From NCBI GenBank assembly GCA_964017235.1, contig OZ024938.1, forward strand, positions 46,536,332 to 46,600,331: DNA of 64,000 bases. Direction: 5' to 3'. The notes beneath the pieces are model-generated. The model searched no databases. It was not told the DNA's origin and saw only the letters and a program-made list of their open reading frames with translations. This stretch comes from Sabellastarte sp. h YS-2021. Taxonomy: Eukaryota; Annelida; Polychaeta; Sabellida; Sabellidae. Made by a program: the position numbers and the translations under genes. The first letter of the stretch is position 1. Each line of letters starts with the position of its first letter. Positions 11,789-24,200 of this stretch are shown one piece after another.

Positions 11789-11931
11789 AAACAAATCCTG
11801 GCAGACATGACAACTCTTTTTCTCTTGAAATACAAAAAGATATTTCTTAATATTTAGTTAAACAAATCCTGGCAGACATAATAATCTCTTTCTCTTGAAA
11901 TACAAAAAGATATTTCCTAATATTTAGTTAT
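11789..11931. repeat. Two-copy tandem duplication of about 71 bp
   Basis: AAACAAATCCTGGCAGACAT starts each copy (11789 and 11860). Both end in AATATTTAGTTA, with a few substitutions between them. Confidence 0.8.
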
Positions 11932-12120
11932 CTAATTTGTGCAAATGGCGACATATGATAAAACTACATGTGAAATGATACTCTTGCTTTCAGGAAGTTA
12001 ATTCTTATCCTGTATTTTTCCCTTAGAAAAAAGAGGCACAAATAACACATTTTACTGCAGAGTTTTCCCCCCTCAACAAACTACAGTTTTTATATTTTAT
12101 ACACAACGAAGTATCTGTAT

Positions 12121-12129
12121 GTATATATT
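12121..12129 (+). promoter_or_regulatory. Possible TATA box of the membrane-protein gene
   Basis: TATATATTA lies about 75 bases before the ATG at 12203. This is a plausible distance for a short 5' UTR, but such words are common in AT-rich sequence. Confidence 0.25.
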
Positions 12130-12202
12130 AGAATACAATTACAAATGTACGGGCAACATAATAGAGACATGTACCGTGTGTACAGGATCCCAATATTTAA
12201 AC

Positions 12203-12263
12203 ATGGATAGCTTTGTGGTGTATTTTCTTGTGATTTCTGCATTTATGCCACTTTCTATAATGG
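12203..12263 (+). CDS. Exon 1 of the membrane protein: signal peptide
   Basis: MDSFVVYFLVISAFMPLSIM plus the first base of an Ala codon. A short start is followed by a hydrophobic core, and the exon ends at G|gtatgt. The join to 21826 completes Ala21 and leads into NTTVTSES, a sensible cleavage region. This short exon was chosen because its phase matches the ectodomain exon and because it supplies the signal peptide the membrane topology needs. Confidence 0.7.
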
Positions 12264-15200
12264 GTATGTTTTATTTTGATTCTTAATTTTCATAAACTAA
12301 TTTAACACAAATATATAAGCGTAGATTTGCATTACTTAGGGATATTGTTAAGCATGAGGCAATATCCATTGTATTCAACCATTTGTACTGATTAGGATTA
12401 TTAACTAACTTGAATTACCGGTAGTACAGGTTTCCTTTCAGTGGGTAATTAATCGGTTGACACCACCAATAAATGTCCCTCACTTTTTTGCAGTCACTTC
12501 ATTTCCCTAACCTTTCATCAGATCCAATATAACATCGGTCAGTCAAAGGGATGAGAATTACTGAGTGAAAAAATTTAGACTGATTTGCATAAAACACGAA
12601 GAAGAAAAATGCCCTTAGTAAAGCCAAGTTTTTATGTTACAAATTGGGAGGCCACGGTGGCAGAGTGGTAACACTCTCGCCTCCCACCTCTGAGGCCAAG
12701 GCTCAGTTCCAATCACGGCCTCAAGTGGGTAAGCTGGTAGTTGCTTGCCGTGGGTCGGCAGTTTACAGTACAGAACCCTAACGAACTGTATATACTGGTT
12801 TCCTCTACCCTTCCAACTACCTGTCGTGATATGACCTGTACAGTGTTGAAAGTGAAGTAAAAACGCTAAATAAATAAATGATGTACCAAATTGGTCAAAA
12901 ATTAAAACAACATGACATTTTCTTAAATTTACTTCAAATTTGAACTAAATTTAAATGGAATATTTATCTCAATCTTGTAATTGTTAATATATTTTCGAAT
13001 CTATATACTAATAGGCAACACTTTCAGGATGCTTTGGCTGCCTTTTAATATTCAGACACAAACTATAATTGAAACACTCTGACCTTTTCCTTAATCAAAG
13101 TCTGATACTCTCTTCATGTCAATGGCTTGGTGATAAGTTATTGCACATCATGACCATGACCTTAATGTACCAGTTGGAGATGTATGAATATCCTGAAAAC
13201 ATGTCACATGGGCCTATACGTAGAAGGTATGGTTGTCCCTAGTTACCCCCTACTAGATACGTTAACATCCATGGCACACCAAACAACTCATATAGCTCAG
13301 TGGCCCAGTGGCCAGCAAGTTTGGCAAATGATTGCTTTACGTAAACTTATGGGGATGTCATTCAGAATCCAGCTTCAGACAACTTATGGGAAATATAACT
13401 GGTCTATCCTAGTGTTATAACCTCCACCACGAAGTTATGCCTGTTGCTGCATTTGTTTGTCTGTGTACGTGATTACTCCAAAATTAATGAACACATCTTT
13501 ATGAATCTTAATGGGGGGCGCCTGACCAAAGGAAGATGTCATTAAGTCTTTGGGAAGAGCAAGACCATATTCTGAAAACAATAAAATGTTGATTTTTCAA
13601 ACAACCCATTTGCAATATATTGTCCATGACTTTGGCTTTCTTATTGACATTACTAGTGGATCATTTTGTAAATTTTTACGTGGTAGGACCTGAAGAAAGG
13701 CAGTAGGGATCAAACTTTGTGAAAATCCAAATCACATTCTAGACACAAATACTTCCGAATGTTTGGAGCACACCTCTTGCCCAGGAGGAGATCTGCGCCT
13801 CACAAGTGCTTTCTAGTTCATAATCCAAGAATTTTTTTCAACTGAAATAAAATTAACATGCTGTGCAAATTAATACAGGGAGCACATTTTCACGATATGG
13901 ATTGTATTTATAGATATTCTAACAATAACTTTTAAAAAGTTTATGTAAAAATAATGACCCAAAAACCCCCCAATATTATTTTTCATACTTGAAAACACAA
14001 TTTACCATTTTTACATGTGTTATTTCCACTACTTTAATCTTTTCATAACCCAATAACTCATCAAAAGCTCAATAATTAAGCTATCTTATAATGTAAAGTG
14101 TATGTAATACGCCTTTAGTTTTGTGCATGTAGCATGAAATCTATACTCAGAAAGCTCAGAGGTTTAAATAACAGTTTGCTATGCTCCAGCCTGGTTTAAG
14201 TAGTCAACCATACCAATGAAAAAAGGCGACGTGGAAGTGAATTGAAACAGGCAGTGAAAGAAGTAAAGTATGTGAAATTTCAATCCAGAAAGAAAGATTT
14301 AAAATAGTGTGAAACAATAAAGTTGTGAAACACACAAAAATTAGCCTTGCCTTTCATTGTATATTCAACATTAATATGATATTCCAATACACATATCAGT
14401 GAGAGTGAAATACCTTAAAGGTATTAAAAAATGTCCTTTTCAATTCTACTTTTGGTTGTGTAAATGCAAAAAAAAAATGCATTACTGCACTGTACAACAG
14501 TTATGGTGTTTAAAACTGCCACATTAAGTATACACTGGGACTTTAACACAAAGGATTTATTCGATGAAAGTAACTGAGAAAGTTATGTCTTTCTCAAGGG
14601 TTAACATTATGTTCATTCAGTTGCCTTCACTGCGTCAGTTAGTGTGCGAAATACTATTTCATTGCGTTAATATATCTTACCTAGTGGACCAATGCATTAG
14701 TCTGGCGCGCAGCCAAGCATTAGAAAAAAACGTCCTGAGCTGGGCTCTGACTGGGACGGGTAGTGTCGTATCCATTCGCCAGGTGTCCTCTCAGCACCCA
14801 GCCTCCCCATTGCGCGTGTGCGTGCATGCACACTTCCTCTTTTTGTTTGGCGCGAAAGTGTTGAGTTGTGAAATTTGGAAGAGAAACTTTTTATATTATT
14901 TAATGATTAGTTGTGTGTATTTTGTCCACGTTTTTGGATATAATACTGGATAAGTAGTCATGTCTTTCCCTTCTCAACGTAGAGGCAGTTGTGGTCACAT
15001 GATGGCTGGTTTCGACAGTCATAAAAAGTGTGCCCGGTGTAGGGACAAGGGTATTGGGGATGACCCGTGTGTTAAACAGGAACTTTGTGAGTCTTTTACT
15101 GATGTACAACATGCTATGCTCTCCACCCCTCAATGCCAAATACATAGAGAGAAGAAAGCAGGTCTCTTGGTTTCACCGTCCAAGGTTACAATTGTTGGAC

Positions 15201-18200
15201 CGGTAGAAGATTTGCCTCAAGATTACCCGGGACAGGTAGTCGCCTCTTCAGAGGTTATTGAACTGGAAGTTTTTGCTGTTGCTCACCATTCAGCCAGTGA
15301 ATTTGTATCTAGCCAGGACTTGAATGTACTCAGCCATCAATTGGAAGAAAAATTTGCCCCGTTCGAAGCTCTCTTGAGCAGAACAAATATATTTTCCACA
15401 CCTAAACTGCCAGTCTCAGTGACAGATCCACCTGTTTCCAACAAACCTTTCATTAACCCATCCGACCCTGGAGCCACCGGTCCGGTGAGGCCTCCGGGTC
15501 AGGATAGGGATCAGTCTGTTGAAAAATCAACAAAAAGGGGAAATCTACTGGCAAGTCTAAAGGCAGAAAGAAATCTTCCACTGCCTCTTCTGCAGCCAGT
15601 AAACCCGGTGACTTGCCCTCAGATATGCCTGCGACCAGCTACAATGTTACTTCAACCTCAGATGCACTGGTTATATCGGTTTCCCAACCGGTTTTTACTG
15701 GTCCTTCTCACCAGCGTTTTACAGTTTCATCTATGCCGGCCGGGTCATCTGTTTCCATAGCTTCTGCACCGGCAACCGGTTCGGGTTCCACCGGCGTTGA
15801 TCAGTTTGTACCTCCAGATCAAGGCTCTGTTATGTCTGAAGATGATACTTTTCAAACACAATCTGATAAAGAGTCTGAAGAAGGAGAGATCTCTGATGCT
15901 GTAGTCCAAGAAAAAAATGAGGAAATGAACTATAGGGAGACAGTGAGAGCTGTCCGGGCTTTTCTAGGTTTTACTCAGATTCCAGACTTTGAGGCATCTA
16001 CTGGGGATTATGACCATTCAGACAACCCTTGGAAGGGTAAGCATCCCCGGAAGTCACGGAAGGTGTCGGTTGAACTCCCAGCCGATGATTGGCTTTGTCA
16101 CAAAATTGAAAAGCTAAATGTCAGGGCTGCAGAAGGCTATCCATCTAGATCTCAAGAGTCGGTAGGATTAAAACAAGACCAATTCATATGCACTCCCAAA
16201 AGTCAGGCCAAATGGTTTAGACAGTCAAGTCTGAGACCAGAAGATCCTCAACGCCCTGGAAGGAGTGTTTTTAGCTGGTCGGATTCTGAGGCAAGGCTGA
16301 ATGCGCAATTTTCACGAGTCGCAAAGGTCTCATCCTATCCACAGTCTGGTCTAGCGTCATCCTTAGGCGCTGGGAAAAATGTGTACGTGAAGGCTCCTAT
16401 ATAACCAATCAGGCTGCCACCTTCAACAGATGTACCAGCGAAATAGAAGAAAAAATGGGGGAGCACATTAACTTTTTACAGGATATTATTGTTAAAGGAA
16501 AGGCCCCCAATGAAGTAACTGATGTACTTAAGGAGTTGAAGGACCTATCTGCCTTCCGTACAAGTGTCTCTATTGCTTTAGGTACTTCACTGCAACACCT
16601 GACGGACAGTCTGTTTGTTCAGTTAGCTAACTTTGTCCTCCTCAAGAGAGATTCCTACCTGGACTACCTTAAAACAGGGGTCAAGGCGGATACCTGGAAC
16701 AGACTCAGGAACGCCCCTCTTTTCCACTCAGGTCTTTTTCCGGACGACATCCTTGCCATAGCGGAACAAGACATTATCAAACATGAAACTAACCCAGGTG
16801 CTCCTGGTCCCGGTTCGGGCACACACCAGTACCATGGGCGCAGATCACAATTCCGGTACAAGCCTTATGAAAAGAAGGAAAGTAAGCAGACCGGTTATGG
16901 TTTGGGTCAATCCCAGCAAGCGTGGAGACAATTCTCGCAACAAAGCAGAGGTCGAAGTCGTGGATGCGGAGTCTCTAGCTCTACTTATTTCTCCAAGATC
17001 TCCCGGGGTACTAAAGCTTATAAATGACAATTACTGGATAAAGGATCCTTCAGGTCCTTGTCAGGATCAATATCAAGAACATTTAAGAATACTTGTAAAT
17101 TGTCATGTTGTTATTCCTGCACACTGTATAATAGGGCAGTCACAAAAGAAAGACGCAAGTCCCTCCTGGTCAAGAAAAGTAATAAAATGTGTGAAAGGTG
17201 CTCCTTGTGTAAGTCACTGTCTTTCTGCCCTGGTTGTCACAAGTGCCCTCAATGTCATCAAAAATCCACCCATGGGAGGCCGTCTGAAAAAGTTTTGGCA
17301 GGTCTGGCTCTCTCAGGGTTCAAATCCAAGGGTAGTGTCCATACTGAAGGAAGGGTATTCCCTACCCTTCAAAGTAAGACCCCCTCTATCAAGGTCACCA
17401 GTGATAGTAGTTATGCAAATCCAGTAAGAAACAAGCATCTGAAAGAGTCCTTGCAGGCCTTAATCCAAAAACAGGCGATAGAAAAGGTAGTAGTTCCCTC
17501 ATCTCTGGTCTTTTACAACCTATTATTTCTGGTGCCAAAGCCCAACAACAAGTGAAGGCCCATCCTAGACCTAAGGCAACTGAATTTGTACCTAGCATCA
17601 GCCTCATTCATGATGAAAACCCCAGAGACCATCAGACTCTCCCTTCAACAAGGGGAGTGGGTCACTTCGCTGGATTTCAGCGACGCTTACTTTCATGTTC
17701 CAATAAGTCAAAGGTCGCGGAAGTTCTTATGATTCCATCTCAACAGTCAGACATATCAATTCACCACTCTACCTTTTGGCCTGTCGATGGCTCCATTGTA
17801 GTTCACCAAGGTCGCCAAGGAAGTCAAGTTGATGGCTCAGGTGCAGGGTATTCGAATCCACCATTACCCAGACGACTGGTTACTGAGAGCCCCGTGCCCG
17901 GAAACCTGCCAATGACAGACCCAGACCCTCTTGGACCCATGTCACGATCTAGGGTGGATAATCAATCTTTCAAAGTCGGAACTGGTTCCACAACAGGTTT
18001 TCAACTTTGTTGGCTATTGTTTCAACCTCTCTCAAGGTCTGGTCAAACCCACTCAAGAGAGGTGGATAGCTCTGTCACAGAAAATCAACCTTCTTTTAGG
18101 AGACCTGCTCGGTCAGGCAGTTCATGGACAGCCATAGAAAAGCAAGTGGTGTCGGGCGCTTACACATGAGGCCTATTCAATGGCATTTAAAGAAGCATTG

Positions 18201-21200
18201 GCATGTCGCAGAAGCCCTGGAAAAGATCATTCCCCTGCCAAAGTCTCTCCATGTTCACCTGAGGTGGTGGTTGGACCCAAACAAGGTTCTGTAAGGTCAA
18301 CTTTTACACCCCTTACGACACACGCCCTCCAACTGTTTACAGACGCCTCAAACGAAGGCTGGGGCGCACACTTAGGAGACTGCACTGCAAAAGGCCTCTG
18401 CTCCAAGCCAGAAGGCAACTTGCACATAAATTTGCTAGAGCTCCAAGCGGTTTTGTTGGCCCTAAAACAGTTCGAGCATTTGTGTTGGAACAAGACCATC
18501 CTTGTTTGCACAGACAACACAACAGTGGTTTCTTACATCAACAAGCAGGGGGATATGAAATCAGGCTCTCTTTGTGCCCTCCTTTGAAGACTCCTGTTGT
18601 GGTGCAACCAGAGTCAAATTGTGTTACGGGCCAGACACATTCCGGGTCACCTGAATGTCATTGCCGACAAGCTGTCCAGACACAAACAGGTGATTCAGAC
18701 GGAGTGGTCTCTCCTTCAAGAGGTTTTCGACCTACTCTGTCGGAGGTGGCACAAACCGGAAGTGGATCTTTTTGCAACCAGATTCGATCACAAACTTCCC
18801 AGGTTTGTATTGCTGGTACCAGATCAGTTGGCTTGGAAGGTAGATGCGTTGACTCTTCAGTGGGAGAACCTGGACGCTTATGCCTTTCCTCCGGTTGCAA
18901 ATCTGGGACAGGTGGTCACCAAACTGTTGGACCAAGGATGTCACCGAATCATCCTGATTGCTCGGGGATGGCCCAACATGCCATGATTTTGGGACCTAGT
19001 CAACATGTCAGTTCAAATTCCCCTTTCACTTCCCAAATTGGAGAATTTGATAACTCAACCGTTCAGTCAGTGCCTGCACAGAGATCTCCACAACCTAAGT
19101 CTGCATGCCTGGCTCCTAGAGCCACAGCCATTCAGCAAATAGGTTTCTCTGACAAAGTGGCAACAAGAATTGAGGCTCCTCAAAGACGCTCAACCAGAGC
19201 TGTCTTGAGTCAAAGTGGACCGTTTTTGTCAGATGGTGTGAGGAGAATAAGGTGGACTTCAGGTCTCCCTCTATAAAGCAGATTTCCTTCTCTACCTTTT
19301 TCAGGAGAAACTCCTTCAGTCTAGCACTATTGATGGCTATAGGACTGCTATAGCCGACAGAGTGGGCAATAGAAAAATCAACATCAGCAAGGAATAAAAT
19401 TTGACTAGGTTGCTGGATAGTTTTCATAGAGATAAGCCAAAAAGTCGGCGGGGTGTCCTCACGTGGAATCTTTCCTTAGTCTTACACCAGCTTACCAAGC
19501 CCCCATTTGAACCGCTTAGGAAGGCTTCACTTAAGCATCTTACTTTTAAGACAGTCTTCCTTTTAGCCCTGGGTTCTGGGAAGAGAAGAAGCGAGATTCA
19601 TGCCTGGGTCCACAAGAACATTAGACATCAAGAAGATTGGTCAAATGTTTCACTATATCCTTCCCCAGGTTTCATTTCTAAAAATCATCTACCCAAGGAG
19701 GGTCTAGGTTGTGTAGCTCCAGTTATTATCCCGGCTCTAGTTCCTACCCTGGACAAATCACTGAAGGAGGACAGGACTTTGTGTCCAGTCAGGGCCTTAC
19801 GTTATTATTTAGACAAGACCAAATACCTCCGGGCTGGTAAGGAATTGGTTTCTGTCTCCTTCAGAAAAAGCCTCAATAAGGATATTGTTCCAACCACTGT
19901 CTCCTGGATTAAACAGACAATTGTCTTATGCTATCAAATGTCAGACGAACTGGCTCAAACCTTGCACCAAGTTCGGGCACACGATGTCTGTGCCTTCGCA
20001 GCTTCCAAAGCCTACCAAGGAGGTGTGCCATTAGATCAGATCCTATCAGCCTGTCATTGAAAGTCTCACAATACGTTCACCTAATTCTACCTTAAGGATG
20101 TGGCCTAGGCGGGTATACCCTATATAAAAAAACGTCCCTGCAGTCTGTTTTGATCCAAAATGACAGATGAGGGATCGTTCTAATTTTCCCCTACATCACT
20201 TCCTTAGGAATCCTTCGGGCAGAACTCCTGTTTTCCTCTCCCTTGTCAATCAAGTTTTCACATTATTCTGAAAAGAAGGGGGGGGGAGCATAGCCGAGGT
20301 TCTTGAGACATCTGTCCAGGTGTGCATAACCTCTGGGCTTTATGGAATGGTTCTGGAGTTCAGACTTAAGTCCCTTTTAGGAGCTACCCTCCAACCAATG
20401 GGTAGTTATTCTGCATTGGTCCACTAGGTAAGATATATTAACGCAATGAAATGAGAAATTTAATAATTAAATTGGCGAATGGATACGACACTACCGGTCC
20501 CGGTCAGAGCCCAGCTCAGGACGTTTTTTTTCTAACGTTTGGCGGGTCCGGCAGCATGCTAGACTAATGCATTGGTCCACTAGGTAAGATATTAACTTAT
20601 AAAAATTTAATTTAATTATTAAATTTCCCAATTAAAGGCCAGATTTGGGGTTTTTACATCCGTTCAACAGCCATAAAATACCAATAAAAGGCAGTTGTGT
20701 ACTTGATACAATTATACGCAGTCTTAACAAAACATACTAGAATGTATTATATTCTTCACCTGAAGAGCTTCTGTAGTGAGATTAGAGTATTTTGATTAAA
20801 TATGGATGGTTATACTTCTGTGTTAAATATATCACAACAATTTTATATCAGTGACAAAATGCATTTCTGCTTTGACTTCAAAGGTGACTCATGCATTAGT
20901 TGCACAGAGGACTTTCTATGGTAATATTTATAATTAAGGCAATGTCACTTTAGTTTTAAATCTTCAACACATTTATCTCAAAGGTTAAATTTGGGATTTA
21001 TATCCCGTTAAATAGCCAGCACAGGTATTCTGAACAAATGTTAAATGCCTGTTACTTCAAAGGGAAATCCTATCCTCTCGTGTTTACCCATGAAAATTCA
21101 CATATTAAAGTGTTTATAGTAATATATACATGTTGGTAATATATTCATGCATATTAACAAAATATATACATAATATTTGTGATACATAATGTAAAACATT

Positions 21201-24200
21201 TATCTGAAAATATATGCAAGTATGAGTAGAATGTCAAGTTGCGCATCAGTATGGGCTGGGAACACTACAGTTTCTGATAGCTATGGATTTCTTTGGAAAT
21301 AATTTCTTTACCAGAGAAAACGTGTTCGTCCCTGAGTTTATGTATCTGTGATTGTGGGTTTGCTTGAAGTGTTTATGCCATGTTCCAATATGTCTAAGTT
21401 ATTAAATGGGATATACACTTAACTTGTACCTTTGACTTTCTTCTTTTTTGCCCGGGATCCTCATATATGCGTCACTTTGAAAGCTCATAAAAATAAATAT
21501 ACAAAGGTGATATGCATTACCCTAAAGGCGTATACCAGACAAACAAAAATAAATAGAAGAGCTCATCATATTTGTAGAAAAGGGCAGATTTTTCAAAGTT
21601 TTGTAAAAGAAATATCAACAATGTCACACAGCCGGACAATACCTTGTAAGTAAAGGCTAGTAATAATGCATAATAAGAGTGTCTTCTAGGTTATATCACC
21701 AACTGGAAACTGTTTTAAAAATAAATAAACGGAACATATAATATCCACAGCGTAGGGAAGCTGAATCGTGAAGTTATAAAAGTATATATGTAGCCATAAA
21801 ACATTTTTGGTTCATTCTGCTGTAGCAAATACCACCGTTACATCTGAGAGCTCTACTGGTATTAGTAGCCCTGCATCACACCCGCCAAACAGTAGTGAAC
21901 TTTCAACAGCAACCGAGCAAACAACTGATATTGGAGCAAATATGTCAACAGACACAATATTTATTGATATAGTGCCAAGTACTATGATAGGTCAGACAGT
22001 AAGTGAAACGACCAGCTCAGTTACTCAACAATCAAATGATACCAGTACAGAAGGTACTGCAGGGTCATATGATACCAGCACTGAGGTTAATGCAGGGTCA
22101 AATGATACCAGCACGGAAGGTAATGCAGGGTCAAATGATACTGGCACAGAAGGCAATACTGGAAACAGTACTAATGATGATACTGAACAGGGTGAGCAAT
22201 ATGAGAGTCACTTTGTGCAGCAACAAGTAATGCTGAATGCATCTAATCATCTGATTAACTATCTGCATTTAATGTACTATAGTAGCTAAACTTGGTGTCA
22301 TAACATGCCACAATATCGATGCTTTCTGTGATAAGCTTTGTGAATTCTAGTAGCTGTAGCATACACTATCTTTCAACAGTTTTAATTCCATTTTTGTCAT
22401 TTCTTGGATACACTCTCTAGTTTAATCTGAAATAGACAAAACTGCTTTGTGGATACACAAGAATGAAATACATTCTCATCTCTCCATTTTCCTGCAATAA
22501 ATGTAATAACAATACTCACCAAAAGTGAATTTATAGGTTCGCAAGCTGTACAAATGCTTAAAATAATGATGTTCTTTTAGATATCTACCTAGAGATAGAA
22601 ACTGTGCTCTAGTTTACTTCTGTAATCTCTTCTGTATCTCAACTAGATATTGAATATATAATGTAAAGCAGTGTCCTCAGTAACTAGCACACATGAACCA
22701 AGTATGGGATTGAAACAGGCTGAACCAAGAAGAATTCCTGGAAGCCCAATATAAAAACACATGAAAGGACTAATATACTTCACTAGAAGACTTGCCTTGA
22801 GATCTTGAACATTCTCACCTTGTAATTAGGATTGGACATTAGATAGCACTTAACATATGATCATGCTCAAAGGATGTCCTAGATGTGTAAACTGTGTGCA
22901 TACGCACACAAAACATCGTATCACTGCAGTGCCTGGTGTCCAAGCATGTACATGCGAGTTAGGACACATCATGTACACAGAATGTTGACATTTGGCATTA
23001 ACATTAAAAGCTGGATTGTGCACTGATAGATCATAATCAAACCAGTAGCTGCATCAGATCAAAACAAGTATGCTTCATGTAAAGCACCAAATGAAAGCAC
23101 ATTGTCTATGGCACTGCTGCCTAAAAACTCTAATGGCATGAAAATGCGACATTAATAACAAATCATGAAACTGGGACAAGCAACCGCAAGTAAAAGAAGT
23201 AAAAGGAAAAAAACAATGAAATGGAAAAAGGCCTGTGCAAGCAAGCAAAATAAAAGGGGAGTTTGGCGAGGAATGGACTTGCAACCTTTTGTTTCTTCAA
23301 GTTTCATGGATGTCACTTAAAATGCAAAATTTTTACTTCTCCCCCAATTTTGCTTGGATGATCTGCCAGCCAACCTAATTTCAGTATACCTTAGCCTTAA
23401 CCACAGTGCATTAAAAGCTGCCCATCAGTACATCTAGCTTATATAACTGTCGCTGTCATGCAATATCGCTTTGCTATATTTCAGATATTTGCATAACAAA
23501 TGCACATAATCATTTAAATATAAAAATTAAATTGAGGTAAATTAGTAAATGAACATAGAAACATCTGAGCCATAAAAGTGTTGTAAATAATGTGGAAATT
23601 TTAAATATTCATTAAAAACAAGTAACTGCTGAAATTCATAAATATTTCAAAATGAATTATAAAGATAAAGTTATACTGTCAATATGTTCAATCTATCACG
23701 TAAATGTAAATAACGTTGCAGTTATTCTGCATTCTGAAATTAATAACTTTATGAAACTTTTTCAGAGAAGGTCGGATACAAATCATCTGTTCTGGACAGT
23801 GGCACAGGTGAGCACTGCTAAAACTTTTCAACTTACTAAACAAATTTTAAAGCACAAGCTCTAGTGAGGCTTGCATTTTTAGAGATCAGTTTGTTTTTTG
23901 GGGTTTTTTTTCTATCACCAGACTTTCAATAGAATTGGCGTAGCGTGACGTTTACCTTTACTTGAAGTTAAGCAGCAATGGGCTGTGTTGGATGGGTGAA
24001 TGTCTAAATGCACTACTCGTGTCTTTGATGGTTTTGCCACTCGCACATGTAGACAGAAACACTTTTCGGTCTTATCCTTTGAATATATTAAGTTTTCATT
24101 TGAATTGTGTATTAAAATATTTGTCATGAGTACATTAAAAATGCATATGTCATGGACATTTACTTTTATAGTATTATATTCAGTGAATACCAGCTTCATC

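Larger units (their letters stand above)
14656..20627 (+). mobile_element. DIRS-type retrotransposon with inverted termini and internal complementary region
   Basis: The left terminus (about 14656-14795) recurs inverted on the right (about 20475-20627) through ...CTAGTGGACCAATGCATTAG and the stretch around GTCGTATCCATTCGCCA. Just before the right repeat, 20411-20474 joins an inverted copy of the outer left end (ATTGGTCCACTAGGTAAGAT...AACGCAATGAAAT) to an inverted copy of the outer right end (AAATTTAATAATTAAATT). That is the internal complementary region of DIRS elements, used as a template for the circle junction. Inside, in order, are Gag, reverse transcriptase/RNase H, a methyltransferase-like segment and tyrosine recombinase. 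Several frameshifts and stops inactivate the proteins. It lies in intron 1 of the membrane-protein gene, same orientation. Confidence 0.88.

Noticed and set aside
12650..12722. Possible tRNA gene
   Set aside because: Box A and B are present, but the cloverleaf is not maintained and a SINE body and A-rich tail follow. It is a SINE head.
18482..19276. 264-residue open frame overlapping the DIRS element
   Set aside because: Wrong frame over most of its length. RNase H and methyltransferase-like motifs are in other frames of the same interval.
22192..22289. Extension of the ectodomain exon to an in-frame stop
   Set aside because: The donor CAGG|gtgagc gives exact phase to the transmembrane exon. 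The extension would make a short protein without a membrane anchor. It could exist as a retained-intron secreted form, but nothing here shows that.
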